A DNA stretch of 64,000 nt from Anaerostipes sp. (GTDB lineage: Bacteria > Bacillota > Clostridia > Lachnospirales > Lachnospiraceae). The stretch is from the NCBI GenBank assembly GCA_028697725.1, contig JAQVEG010000002.1:22123-86122 (forward strand), given 5' to 3'. Position numbers and translations under genes: made by a program. Every line of letters starts with the position of its first letter. The stretch's first letter is position 1. Shown in pieces: positions 45,471 through 54,391 of this stretch. The notes under the pieces are model-generated. The model saw nothing but the letters and a program-made list of their open reading frames with translations. It did not search any database and had not been told where the DNA came from.

Positions 45471-45743
45471 CTACTCAACAACTGCTAAAATATCACTTTG
45501 TCTTACTACAATATATTCTTCATCTTCTAATTTCACTTCTGTTCCAGCATATTTAGAATAAATAACCTTTTGGCCAGCTGTAACTTCCATCTTTACTTCT
45601 TCAGTTCCTGGTCCTACTGCAACAACTTCAGCTTCTTGTGGCTTTTCTTGAGATGCGGTCGTTAGTACAATCCCTGACTTTGTTGTTGTCTCTGCTTCAA
45701 CTTGTTTTAAGACAACTCTGTCTCCTAATGGTGTTAACTTCAT
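45471..45743 (-). CDS. groES: Co-chaperonin GroES
   Basis: A 90-residue lid of the GroEL chamber, with LTPLGDRVVLK at the start, the mobile loop SGIVLT (about 23-28) and KYAGTEVKLEDEEYIVVRQSDILA at the end. First gene of the operon after the CIRCE operator. Confidence 0.98.
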   Translation of the reverse strand: MKLTPLGDRVVLKQVEAETTTKSGIVLTTASQEKPQEAEVVAVGPGTEEVKMEVTAGQKVIYSKYAGTEVKLEDEEYIVVRQSDILAVVE

Positions 45744-45790
45744 AAAATTACCTCCTAAATATAAAACATACTATCATTGTCATTTTATTG

Positions 45791-45817
45791 TTAGCACTCT
45801 TACTTCTCGAGTGCTAA
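45791..45817. promoter_or_regulatory. CIRCE operator (HrcA site) of groESL
   Basis: TTAGCACTC, 9-bp spacer, GAGTGCTAA: a perfect match to the CIRCE consensus, located just after the start point of the groES promoter. Implies heat-shock control by HrcA, whose gene is not in this window. Confidence 0.97.
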
Positions 45818-45828
45818 CTACAAGGTAT

Positions 45829-45856
45829 AGTATAACACCACTCCAAAAAAATGCAA
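45829..45856 (-). promoter_or_regulatory. Promoter of groESL
   Basis: Minus strand TTGCAT, 16-bp spacer, TATACT, directly upstream of CIRCE. Confidence 0.7.
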
Positions 45857-45918
45857 GAGAAAATAATAATTTATTTTGATTAAATTCTCTTTTTGAGAAA
45901 AAACATTGGACAAATGTT

Positions 45919-45947
45919 AAAGAGGATGCCAAAAAAGCACCCTCTTT
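45919..45947 (-). terminator. Terminator after glnS
   Basis: AAAGAGGGTGC / GCATCCTCTTT (11 bp, one G-U pair), with a loop of six T and one G, 5 bp after the glnS stop. The downstream T run is short. Confidence 0.6.
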
Positions 45948-45952
45948 CCTCT

Positions 45953-47611
45953 CTAACTTGGCTTGTACGAACTCTTTAAGCTGACAATCCTGTTAAATAC
46001 CATATTCTCTTTTGTTGAATCCTTTGTATCAATGCAGTAATATCCATCCCGCATAAATTGAAAACTATCTCCAGGTCCGTATTCTTCTAACGCAGGTTCC
46101 ACATATGCATCTTTAATGACAGTCAAAGAATTAGGATTAAGGTTTATGTTTCCATCTTCATCATAAACACCCTTTTCTTCATCTACAATATTCTCATACA
46201 AACGAACTTCTGCCTTTTTTGCAAATGGTGCTGCAATCCAATGAATGGTTCCACGTACTTTTCTTCCATCTGGACTGTTTCCACCCTTTGACTCTGGATC
46301 ATAAGTTCCATAAATGGTTGTAACCTTTCCATCTTCATCTGTCTCATAATCTGTACATGTCACAAAGTAAGCATTCATTAAACGAACTTCATTTCCCACA
46401 TAAAAACGACGATACTTTTTAGGTTTTTCAATTTTAAAATCTTCTCGTTCAATATATAGTTCTTTGCAGAAAGGAACTTCTCTTGTTCCCATGGCTTCAT
46501 TTTCCTGATTATTCTTCGCTTCCAGATATTCCACTTGATCTTCTGGATAATTGGTAATGACCAACTTAATAGGGTCAAGCACTGCTGCGACTCTTGGTCT
46601 TTTTAATTTTAAGTCATCACGAATGCAGTATTCCAGCATTGCCATATCAACAGCACCATGACTCTTTGTCACTCCGACTAAATTCATAAACTGCTGAATA
46701 GATTCTGGTGTATAGCCTCTTCTTCTTAAAGCTGACAATGTAACTAGTCTTGGGTCATCCCAGCCATCAACAATTCCATCATCAACAAGCTTCTTAATAT
46801 AACGCTTTCCTGTGACTACATTCTCAAGATAGAGCTTTGCAAACTCAATCTGTCTCGGTGGACAGTCAAATTCACATTCTTGTACTACCCAGTCATAAAG
46901 TGGTCTGTGGTCTTCAAATTCAAGTGTACAAATGGAATGTGTAATCCCCTCAAATGCATCTTCCAGTGGATGTGCAAAATCATACATTGGGTAAATACAC
47001 CATTTATTCCCTGTGTTGTGATGTTCCATACGAGCAATACGATATAAAATCGGATCTCTCATATTAATGTTTCCTGATGTCATATCAATCTTTGCACGAA
47101 GAACTTTAGAACCATCTTCAAATTCTCCTGCCTTCATTCTTCGAAACAAATCAAGGTTTTCTTCTGGTGTACGATCACGATATGGACTATTCTTTCCAGG
47201 TTCTGTTAAAGTCCCTCTATATTCACGAATCTCTTCTGGAGTCAAATCACATACATATGCTTTCCCCTTCTGAATCAAAAATTCCGCACACTCATACATA
47301 CGGTCAAAACAGTCAGATGCAAAATAAATATGATCTTTATAATCACATCCAAGCCAGTCGATATCTTCTTTAATTGAATCCACATACTCTGTCTTTTCCT
47401 TTGTTGGGTTGGTATCATCAAAACGGAAGTGAAATGTTCCTTGATACTCTTTTGCCAGCCCTGAATTCAAAAGAATTGATTTTGCATGCCCAATATGCAA
47501 ATATCCATTAGGTTCTGGCGGAAATCTTGTTACAACTTCCTTATAACGCCCCTCTTGTAAATCTTTTTCTATTTCCTGCTCTATAAAATTCTTTGAAACG
47601 GTTTCTTCCAT
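45953..47611 (-). CDS. glnS: Glutaminyl-tRNA synthetase
   Basis: A 552-residue class I synthetase. The HIGH motif is in [15 protein letters not shown] (about 31-45), with the GlnRS signatures FRFDDTNP (about 62), [19 protein letters not shown] (about 214-232) and VDGWDDPRL (about 281). The usual KMSKS-type loop (VMSKRK in many GlnRS) reads [10 protein letters not shown] at about 265-274. The C-terminal anticodon-binding beta-barrels are present. Having its own GlnRS means the cell can make Gln-tRNA directly. A 47-bp gap separates it from radA. Confidence 0.95.
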   Translation of the reverse strand: MEETVSKNFIEQEIEKDLQEGRYKEVVTRFPPEPNGYLHIGHAKSILLNSGLAKEYQGTFHFRFDDTNPTKEKTEYVDSIKEDIDWLGCDYKDHIYFASDCFDRMYECAEFLIQKGKAYVCDLTPEEIREYRGTLTEPGKNSPYRDRTPEENLDLFRRMKAGEFEDGSKVLRAKIDMTSGNINMRDPILYRIARMEHHNTGNKWCIYPMYDFAHPLEDAFEGITHSICTLEFEDHRPLYDWVVQECEFDCPPRQIEFAKLYLENVVTGKRYIKKLVDDGIVDGWDDPRLVTLSALRRRGYTPESIQQFMNLVGVTKSHGAVDMAMLEYCIRDDLKLKRPRVAAVLDPIKLVITNYPEDQVEYLEAKNNQENEAMGTREVPFCKELYIEREDFKIEKPKKYRRFYVGNEVRLMNAYFVTCTDYETDEDGKVTTIYGTYDPESKGGNSPDGRKVRGTIHWIAAPFAKKAEVRLYENIVDEEKGVYDEDGNINLNPNSLTVIKDAYVEPALEEYGPGDSFQFMRDGYYCIDTKDSTKENMVFNRIVSLKSSYKPS

Positions 47612-47658
47612 GGTTTTCCTCCAAAATCATCATAATACTCTATAATATAAAGTATTTT

Positions 47659-49011
47659 CTATATACATTCAAGCACTTCTCGTACATTTGAGACACCAAT
47701 TAATTTCATGTCTACCTTTTGCTGCATGGCATCCACATTAGCTTTTGGCAAAATACAAGTTTTAAATCCAAGTTTTTTTGCTTCCTTGATTCTCTGTTCT
47801 CCATGAGAAACACCTCTCACTTCTCCTACAAGTCCAACCTCGCCAAATATAATCGTATCCTCTGCAACTGGCACATTCTTATAACTTGATGCAATTGCCA
47901 CAATAACTCCTAGGTCTATGGCTGGTTCTCCAAGGCGCATTCCTCCTGCAAGATTTACATAGGCATCGCAGCCTCCAAGATGAAGTCCAACTCTCTTTTC
48001 TAAGACAGCCATTAGTAAATTCACTCGATTGTAATCAATCCCCACTGCAGTCCTTCTTGGCATTTGAAAACTAGTTGGCGAAATCAATGCCTGGATTTCA
48101 ATTAAAATAGGTCTGGTTCCTTCCATGGAACAGACAACAACAGAACCTGAGGCATCCACAGGTCTTCCATTGAGCATAATCTGTGATGGATTCGCCACTT
48201 CTACCAGCCCATTGCTTCGCATCTCAAATACTCCAATTTCATTGGTAGAACCAAAACGATTCTTTACCCCTCGCAAAATCCGGTATGCTGCTTCTCGCTC
48301 TCCTTCAAAATATAATACAGTATCAACCATATGTTCTAAAGTCCTTGGTCCTGCAACAACTCCTTCTTTTGTAACATGTCCCACAATGAAAACTGCTACA
48401 TTGTGTTCCTTGGCAATTCGCATCATCTGTGCTGTTACCTCACGAACTTGTGAAACACTTCCTGCTGCAGACGTTAAGTCGTCACTAAACATGGTCTGAA
48501 TAGAATCAATTACAACAAACTTTGGTTTACTCCGAATGATTGCTTCTTTTATATCATCTAAATTAGTCTCGCAAAACAATAAAAGTTCTTCTTTAAATGT
48601 TCCGATTCTCTCAGCTCTCATCTTAATTTGATGTGCAGACTCTTCCCCTGAAACATAAAGCACTTTCTCTTTTCGATTCACCAGATTCCTACATACCTGT
48701 AGAAGAAGCGTTGATTTCCCAATCCCAGGATCTCCTCCCACTAAGGATAAGGAACCAGTTACAATTCCTCCTCCTAACACTCGGTCTAATTCCTTAATAT
48801 CTGTAGATATTCTCTCTTCTGTCAAAGCTTCAACCTCTGACATATTCATAGGAGAGGCAAAAGTCTTCTTGGACTTTGCCCCTCCTTTTTTTGTGAGAAC
48901 TTTTTCTTCTACAAAGGTATTCCACTCTTTACATCCTGGACACTGACCCATCCACTTTGACGACTCATGTCCACATTCACTGCAAAAATATACTGTCTTT
49001 TCCTTTGCCAT
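47659..49011 (-). CDS. radA: DNA repair protein RadA
   Basis: A 450-residue RecA-like ATPase that helps process recombination intermediates. In order: zinc finger CSECGHESSKWMGQCPGC (about 10-27), Walker A GDPGIGKST (about 93), the RadA-specific KNRFGSTNE (about 251) and a C-terminal Lon-protease-like domain. Twelve bp after a small unknown gene. Confidence 0.97.
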   Translation of the reverse strand: MAKEKTVYFCSECGHESSKWMGQCPGCKEWNTFVEEKVLTKKGGAKSKKTFASPMNMSEVEALTEERISTDIKELDRVLGGGIVTGSLSLVGGDPGIGKSTLLLQVCRNLVNRKEKVLYVSGEESAHQIKMRAERIGTFKEELLLFCETNLDDIKEAIIRSKPKFVVIDSIQTMFSDDLTSAAGSVSQVREVTAQMMRIAKEHNVAVFIVGHVTKEGVVAGPRTLEHMVDTVLYFEGEREAAYRILRGVKNRFGSTNEIGVFEMRSNGLVEVANPSQIMLNGRPVDASGSVVVCSMEGTRPILIEIQALISPTSFQMPRRTAVGIDYNRVNLLMAVLEKRVGLHLGGCDAYVNLAGGMRLGEPAIDLGVIVAIASSYKNVPVAEDTIIFGEVGLVGEVRGVSHGEQRIKEAKKLGFKTCILPKANVDAMQQKVDMKLIGVSNVREVLECI

Positions 49012-49023
49012 AATTGTCCTTTT

Positions 49024-49437
49024 CTATAACTTTTTCACGCGAACAGATGCAGGTCTTCCCTCATTCAATTCAACACCAATGGTAAGCTTTCCTGCTAAGT
49101 TAGCCTTGATTGTTCCTACATTTGTATTATCAATATACACTTTGTATTCTTTTTCAGGTTCAACTTCCAATGTGATTTGAACATCTTCTGCTGATTCAAC
49201 ATCAAAAGCAACTCCATCTGTAGTTGCAACAAATCCATGCACACTTGATCCTGGAACTGATTCAAAAATCAACTGACCATTCTTATCTAATTTAGTCATG
49301 GTCTTATAGGTTTTAATCTTGTATAAATCCCCCTCGAACTCAATTCCGTCTTTTTTGGCTTTTGTCCCTAAAGTATAATCACCAAAGCTTACAGTTCCGT
49401 TCTCCTCACTTTGAAATAAATCTGTAACTACTGCCAT
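49024..49437 (-). CDS. Conserved small protein of unknown function
   Basis: A 137-residue acidic, beta-rich protein without signal peptide or membrane helix. Residues about 1-60 (MAVVTDLFQSEENGTVSFGDYTLGTK) are followed by two halves with repeated beta-hairpin features (DVQITLEVEPEKEYKVYIDN). I recall similar short proteins in Lachnospiraceae being labelled endosialidase, but nothing here resembles such an enzyme and I do not use that name. It stands between clpC and radA in one transcript with radA (12-bp gap). No function can be assigned. Confidence 0.75.
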   Translation of the reverse strand: MAVVTDLFQSEENGTVSFGDYTLGTKAKKDGIEFEGDLYKIKTYKTMTKLDKNGQLIFESVPGSSVHGFVATTDGVAFDVESAEDVQITLEVEPEKEYKVYIDNTNVGTIKANLAGKLTIGVELNEGRPASVRVKKL

Positions 49438-49488
49438 GTTTTTATCCTCCTTACATGTACACTTTTGTTATTGTCATTATATAATATA

Positions 49489-51945
49489 TTACTTCTTTTT
49501 ACTAGCATCCTGAAAAGAAAATGTAAGGTTTTTGTTATTTTTCCCAACAACCACAGTTTGGTCTGCTTTTAATTCTCCTTCTAAAATCTTATCTGCCAGT
49601 ACATCTTCTATCTCTCTTTGAATCACACGTTTTAATGGTCTTGCACCATATTTTTCATCAAATCCCTTTTCTGTCATCACGTCATATGCAGCCGATGTTA
49701 CTTTTAGCGTAATATTATAAGTATCCTTTAGCTGGCTGATTAACCCTTTCATTTGCAGTTTCGCAATCTTTTTGATTTCATCTTTTGTCAAAACAGTAAA
49801 TACAATGGTCTCATCAATTCGATTCAAAAACTCTGGTCGGAAAATCTGATGCACTTCTTCCATCACCCCGCGAGTCATTGCTTCATGATTTCCATTCTTA
49901 TCTGCAGATGTTGTAAATCCAAGCTTCTTTGGTGAAATAATACGATTGGCACCAGCATTTGATGTCATAATAATAATTGTATTTTTAAAATCTACTTTTC
50001 TTCCATTAGTATCTGTGATGTGTCCATCATCTAATACTTGAAGGAGAATATTAAACACATCTGGATGTGCTTTTTCTATCTCATCAAATAAAATTACAGA
50101 ATATGGATGATTCCTTACCTGCTCACTTAACTGACCACCTTCCCCAAATCCAACATAACCTGGAGGAGAGCCAATAATTTTAGAAACACTGTGTTTTTCC
50201 ATGTACTCAGACATGTCCACACGAATTAAATCTTCTTCTCTTCCAAACATGGTCTTTGCAAGTATCTTGGATAACTGGGTTTTTCCAACCCCTGTAGGTC
50301 CTAAAAACAAGAAAGATCCAATTGGCTTTTTGGGATCATTCAATCCAACTCTGCTTCTCTTTATAGCTTTGGCTACCGCTGTCACTGCCTTATCCTGACC
50401 AATGACCTCTTTATGAAGAGTGTCGTCTAATCGACGCAATCTTTGCATCTCCTTTTGTTGTAACTGTGTCATTGGAATCTTGGTCCATGCAGCAATCACT
50501 TCTTCTATATCAGATTCTTCTAACACTGGAAGTTTATTGTTCTTCCTCTGGTTTTTCTTTTGAAGTTTTAATAACTGATCTTGTTGATCCTGCTTTTCCT
50601 CCTTGATACGAGTTGCAAGAGACATATCTTCATTTGAAATTGCTTCTTCCATTTGATGATTTAACAACTTTATTGATTTTTGAATTTCCTCCAAAGAAGC
50701 AATTCCTTTTCCCTGCTCCATTCGTTTTCTAGCACAAGATTCGTCTAACAAATCAATTGCCTTATCTGGTAAAAAACGATCCCCAATATAACGATCTGAC
50801 AACTTGACAATAGTTTCTGCCATACTATCATCTACTAATACTCTATGATGTGCTTCAAACTTATACTTGATTCCTTTGATGATTTCAATGGTTTGCTCTA
50901 CTGTAGTCTGTTCTACCCGAATGGGCTGAAAACGCCTTGCAAGTGCTGCATCCTTCTCAAAATACTTTGTATACTCTTCACTTGTTGTAGCTCCAATTAA
51001 TTGAAAGTTTCCTCTTGCCAAGGATGGCTTTAGGATATTCGATGCATCCATAGCTCCCTCGGAACCACCTGTTCCTATCATCGTATGAATCTCATCAATA
51101 AATAAAATAATAGAATCATCATCTTCCACTTCAGTGATGATTTTCTTCATACGTTCTTCAAACTCTCCACGATACTTTGTTCCTGCAACAACTCTGGTCA
51201 AATCAAGAGATAGTAGACGCTTTCCCTTTAAGGTATCTGGAACCTGCCCTAATACAATCTTCTTTGCCAGTCCTTCAATAATTGCAGTTTTTCCAACTCC
51301 TGGCTCCCCAATAAGACATGGATTATTCTTTGTTCTCCTGCAAAGAACTTGCAGCACTTGATTCATCTCTGTTTCTCTTCCAACCATAGGATCCAATTCA
51401 TCCTCAAATGCCAGTTTGGTTAAATCTGTACTAAAATCTTCAATAGAATTCTCTCTGCCTTCTGAAAAATAGTCTGCCGCAGACACATTGACAAACTCTG
51501 AATTCGCATCCTTTTCATCCAACCCCATAGTTACCAGCGTATCAATATACATTCCATCCACTGCAATCCCTTTATTCTTAAGGAATCTAACCACTTCATT
51601 CTCTTCATCTTTTAAGACAGCCAAAAGCAAATGTTCTGTTCCAATGGAATCATTCCCAAAACGAACTGCAATTCTTCCACTTAGTGCTAGAATGCTCTCT
51701 GCACGAGGAGTATACTTTACTACCCTCTTCTCCTCTATGACAGAATTCCTCTTTACTTCTTCTTTGAGCAATTCTTCCGTAACTCCATGCATCTGGATCA
51801 CTTCATAGGCCACAGTCCCTTTTACTTTGGTTAATCCAAAAAACAAATCTATACTTCCTATATCATAGCTTCCACATTTTTTTGCGTACTTTTTTGCTTC
51901 ATCTAATACGCGGCTTGCTAATCTTGTAAACGGTAATTTCTTCAT
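49489..51945 (-). CDS. clpC: ClpC-type AAA+ unfoldase
   Basis: An 818-residue protein with an N-terminal double Clp_N repeat (about 1-145), the first AAA module with Walker A GEPGVGKTA (about 217) and Walker B ILFIDEIH, a middle coiled-coil region (about 415-475), and a second AAA module with GPTGVGKTQ (about 551) and VILFDEIEKAHPDV. It partners ClpP to degrade damaged or regulated proteins. In Bacillus and many relatives it lies with ctsR-mcsA-mcsB; here none of those is present and a YtrA-type GntR gene precedes it by 32 bp. Confidence 0.95.
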   Translation of the reverse strand: MKKLPFTRLASRVLDEAKKYAKKCGSYDIGSIDLFFGLTKVKGTVAYEVIQMHGVTEELLKEEVKRNSVIEEKRVVKYTPRAESILALSGRIAVRFGNDSIGTEHLLLAVLKDEENEVVRFLKNKGIAVDGMYIDTLVTMGLDEKDANSEFVNVSAADYFSEGRENSIEDFSTDLTKLAFEDELDPMVGRETEMNQVLQVLCRRTKNNPCLIGEPGVGKTAIIEGLAKKIVLGQVPDTLKGKRLLSLDLTRVVAGTKYRGEFEERMKKIITEVEDDDSIILFIDEIHTMIGTGGSEGAMDASNILKPSLARGNFQLIGATTSEEYTKYFEKDAALARRFQPIRVEQTTVEQTIEIIKGIKYKFEAHHRVLVDDSMAETIVKLSDRYIGDRFLPDKAIDLLDESCARKRMEQGKGIASLEEIQKSIKLLNHQMEEAISNEDMSLATRIKEEKQDQQDQLLKLQKKNQRKNNKLPVLEESDIEEVIAAWTKIPMTQLQQKEMQRLRRLDDTLHKEVIGQDKAVTAVAKAIKRSRVGLNDPKKPIGSFLFLGPTGVGKTQLSKILAKTMFGREEDLIRVDMSEYMEKHSVSKIIGSPPGYVGFGEGGQLSEQVRNHPYSVILFDEIEKAHPDVFNILLQVLDDGHITDTNGRKVDFKNTIIIMTSNAGANRIISPKKLGFTTSADKNGNHEAMTRGVMEEVHQIFRPEFLNRIDETIVFTVLTKDEIKKIAKLQMKGLISQLKDTYNITLKVTSAAYDVMTEKGFDEKYGARPLKRVIQREIEDVLADKILEGELKADQTVVVGKNNKNLTFSFQDASKKK

Positions 51946-51977
51946 AAGTCCTCCTAAAATGTAATTGTCATTCCCTG

Positions 51978-52349
51978 CTAACCAATCTCACTATATATTC
52001 CATCAATTAATTGACAGATTTCCTCTTTTGAAATTCCCTTACAAATACACTTTGTAACAATAGGATACAATCGCTCCTTCATCTCTTCTAATTCTTTTGC
52101 TTTTGAATCGGACTCAACCCACACAACAGCTCCGCTTCGACGATCCACCTTCAAAAATCCTTCATCTCTTAGAATTCCATATGTTTTATTCACCGTATGC
52201 ATATTCACTCCAAGAACTTCTGCCATCTGTCTTACTGAAGGTAGGGATTGTCCTTGCGTATACTCTTCTGTGGCAATTCCCATAATAATCTGATTGTGTA
52301 ATTGAATATAAATCGCTTCATCACTGTTAAAATCTATCTCAAATACCAT
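51978..52349 (-). CDS. GntR-family regulator, YtrA subfamily
   Basis: A 123-residue regulator: a GntR winged helix (about 10-75, with QSLPSVRQMAEVLGVNMHTVNKTYGILRDEG) and a short helical tail rather than a full ligand domain, which defines the YtrA subgroup. Such regulators usually control an adjacent ABC transporter, but the next gene here is clpC, 32 bp downstream and probably in the same transcript. A YtrA-like inverted repeat (GTATA...TATAC) lies in its own promoter region. Confidence 0.88.
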   Translation of the reverse strand: MVFEIDFNSDEAIYIQLHNQIIMGIATEEYTQGQSLPSVRQMAEVLGVNMHTVNKTYGILRDEGFLKVDRRSGAVVWVESDSKAKELEEMKERLYPIVTKCICKGISKEEICQLIDGIYSEIG

Positions 52350-52373
52350 CCTAATTCCTCCTTTACCTTCTAT

Positions 52374-52398
52374 GTATACCCCTGGAAAATTGTTATAC
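52374..52398. promoter_or_regulatory. Possible operator of the YtrA-type regulator
   Basis: GTATA and TATAC arms separated by 15 bp, between the promoter and the ribosome-binding site of the GntR gene. Confidence 0.35.
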
Positions 52399-52400
52399 TT

Positions 52401-52429
52401 ATTCTATAATAAAGGATATAAAAGGTCAA
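52401..52429 (-). promoter_or_regulatory. Promoter of the GntR-clpC transcript
   Basis: Minus strand TTGACC, 17-bp spacer, TAGAAT. The -35 region contains one AGGTCAA half-site like a CtsR half-site, but no second heptad follows. Confidence 0.55.
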
Positions 52430-52431
52430 GA

Positions 52432-52460
52432 AAAACCCCATCAAAAAATGATGGGGTTTT
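52432..52460 (-). terminator. Terminator of the pur operon
   Basis: AAAACCCCATCA / TGATGGGGTTTT, a perfect 12-bp stem with a 5-nt loop and T-rich end, about 20 bp after the purD stop. Confidence 0.92.
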
Positions 52461-52480
52461 ATATCATCTATTCAGATCAT

Positions 52481-53752
52481 TTATGCTTCATCAATTGCTT
52501 TTCCAATATCATTTCTCTTATATTTATTGGCAAAATCAATCCATTCTGTCGCCGCATAAGCATTGGCTCTTGCAGCCTTTAAATCTTCTCCCTTGGCTGT
52601 AACTCCAAGCACTCTTCCACCATTGGTTACAATCTTGTCACCATCAAACTTACTTCCTGCATGGAATACATAATATCCCTCTTTTTCTTTGAAAGTATCC
52701 AATCCTTTAATCTCAAATCCTTTGTCATACTTCTCAGGATATCCATCTGATGCTAATACAACACAGACAGCTGCATTATCTTCAAACTCCAATTGAATCT
52801 GATCTAATTTCCCGTCAATACAAGCTTCCATTACTTCAATCATGTCATTTTTCATGCGAGGCAGTACCACTTGAGCTTCTGGATCTCCGAATCTTGCATT
52901 GTACTCTAAGACTTTTGGCCCATCTTCAGTCAACATTAATCCTGTGAACAAAATTCCTGTAAATGGACGTCCCTCTGCTGCCATAGCATCCATGGTTTTC
53001 TGGTATACATACTTTTCGCAGAATTCTTCCACCTCTTTTGTATAGAATGGACTTGGTGAAAATGTTCCCATTCCTCCAGTATTCAATCCCTTATCTCCAT
53101 CTTTTGCACGCTTATGGTCTTGTGCCGATGTCATACAACGAATTGTCTTTCCATCACAGAAGGCAAGCACAGAAACTTCACGTCCTGTCATAAATTCTTC
53201 AATTACGATTTCATTTCCTGCATCTCCAAATTGCTTGTCCAGCATCAAGGTCTTAACGCCCTCTTTTGCTTCCTCTAATGTATTACAGATTAATACACCT
53301 TTTCCAAGTGCTAATCCATCTGCCTTCAATACAATCGGCATCTTTACAGTTTCCAAGTATTCTAATGCCTTTTGAGGATCTGTAAAATTCTCATATGCCG
53401 CTGTTGGAATCTCGTACTTCTTCATAAGATCCTTTGAAAATGCTTTGGATCCTTCAATAATTGCTGCATTGGCTCTTGGTCCAAAAACACGTAGACCTTC
53501 TGCTTCAAATATGTCCACAATTCCTCCAACAAGAGGATCATCCATTCCAATAATCGTTAAATCAATGGTATGTTCCTTCGCAAATGAAACAAGTTTGTCA
53601 AATTCCATTGCTCCAATATCAACGCATTCAGCAAATTCAGCAATTCCTGCATTTCCTGGTGCACAATATATTTTTTCGACTTTTTTATTCTTTGATGCAG
53701 CCCATGCAATTGCATGTTCTCTTCCACCACTTCCGACAATTAAAATCTTCAT
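52481..53752 (-). CDS. purD: Phosphoribosylamine-glycine ligase
   Basis: A 423-residue ATP-grasp enzyme joining glycine to phosphoribosylamine. It has the start ILIVGSGGREHA, the ATP-grasp part with PIVLKADGLALGKGV (about 134-148), NTGGMGTFSPSP (about 222) and the metal site EYNARFGDPEAQ (about 287-298). Last gene of the pur operon, 12 bp after purN. Confidence 0.97.
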   Translation of the reverse strand: MKILIVGSGGREHAIAWAASKNKKVEKIYCAPGNAGIAEFAECVDIGAMEFDKLVSFAKEHTIDLTIIGMDDPLVGGIVDIFEAEGLRVFGPRANAAIIEGSKAFSKDLMKKYEIPTAAYENFTDPQKALEYLETVKMPIVLKADGLALGKGVLICNTLEEAKEGVKTLMLDKQFGDAGNEIVIEEFMTGREVSVLAFCDGKTIRCMTSAQDHKRAKDGDKGLNTGGMGTFSPSPFYTKEVEEFCEKYVYQKTMDAMAAEGRPFTGILFTGLMLTEDGPKVLEYNARFGDPEAQVVLPRMKNDMIEVMEACIDGKLDQIQLEFEDNAAVCVVLASDGYPEKYDKGFEIKGLDTFKEKEGYYVFHAGSKFDGDKIVTNGGRVLGVTAKGEDLKAARANAYAATEWIDFANKYKRNDIGKAIDEA

Positions 53753-53764
53753 GTTTTTTCCTTT

Positions 53765-54391
53765 CTATTCTTTGATTTGAACCTTTCCATCTACAACTTT
53801 AATTCGATTGTTAGCAATATCATCGATTGTCTTTGGAAGAAGAATCCACTCTGCCTCTTCCATAATACGTCGCTGCAGCACTTCTGGAGTATCATCTTCT
53901 CGTACTATAACTGCTTTTTGTCTTATAATTGGTCCAGTATCCGTTCCTTCATCCACAAAATGCACCGTAGCACCAGACACTTTCACACCTCGTTCCAGTG
54001 CCTTTTCATGTACTTTCAACCCATAATATCCAGTTCCACAAAATGATGGAATTAAAGACGGATGAATATTAATCATACGATTCTCAAAAGCTTTAATAAT
54101 CTTGTCTGGAATTACAACTAAGCATCCTGCAAGTACAACCAAATCAATCTTTCGCTTCATTAACTCATCATATAAAGCCTCGTTAAAATCTTCTCTTTGT
54201 TCATAATCTTTTGGAGAAAGAGTCACCGCATCAATACTATGCTTTTTTGCTCGTTCTAATCCATAGGCATTCTTATTGTTGCTAATCACAACATCAATGA
54301 CTGCATTGGTAATATTCCCAGTCTCAACTGCATCAATCACTGCCTGGAGATTTGTTCCTCCACCAGATACTAAAACTGCAACTTTTAGCAT
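53765..54391 (-). CDS. purN: Phosphoribosylglycinamide formyltransferase
   Basis: A 208-residue enzyme that transfers formyl from 10-formyl-THF to GAR. Signatures are VSGGGTNLQAVID (about 8-20), the catalytic Asn/His in MINIHPSLIPSF (about 105) and the Asp in VDEGTDTGPII (about 143). Overlaps purM by 7 bp. Confidence 0.97.
   Translation of the reverse strand: MLKVAVLVSGGGTNLQAVIDAVETGNITNAVIDVVISNNKNAYGLERAKKHSIDAVTLSPKDYEQREDFNEALYDELMKRKIDLVVLAGCLVVIPDKIIKAFENRMINIHPSLIPSFCGTGYYGLKVHEKALERGVKVSGATVHFVDEGTDTGPIIRQKAVIVREDDTPEVLQRRIMEEAEWILLPKTIDDIANNRIKVVDGKVQIKE

Noticed and set aside
49024-49437. Endosialidase annotation for the 137-residue protein
   Set aside because: The name is seen on similar proteins but the sequence is short and lacks any enzyme motif.
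52424-52440. CtsR operator at the GntR-clpC promoter
   Set aside because: Only one AGGTCAA half-site is present; the tandem heptad required by CtsR is missing.
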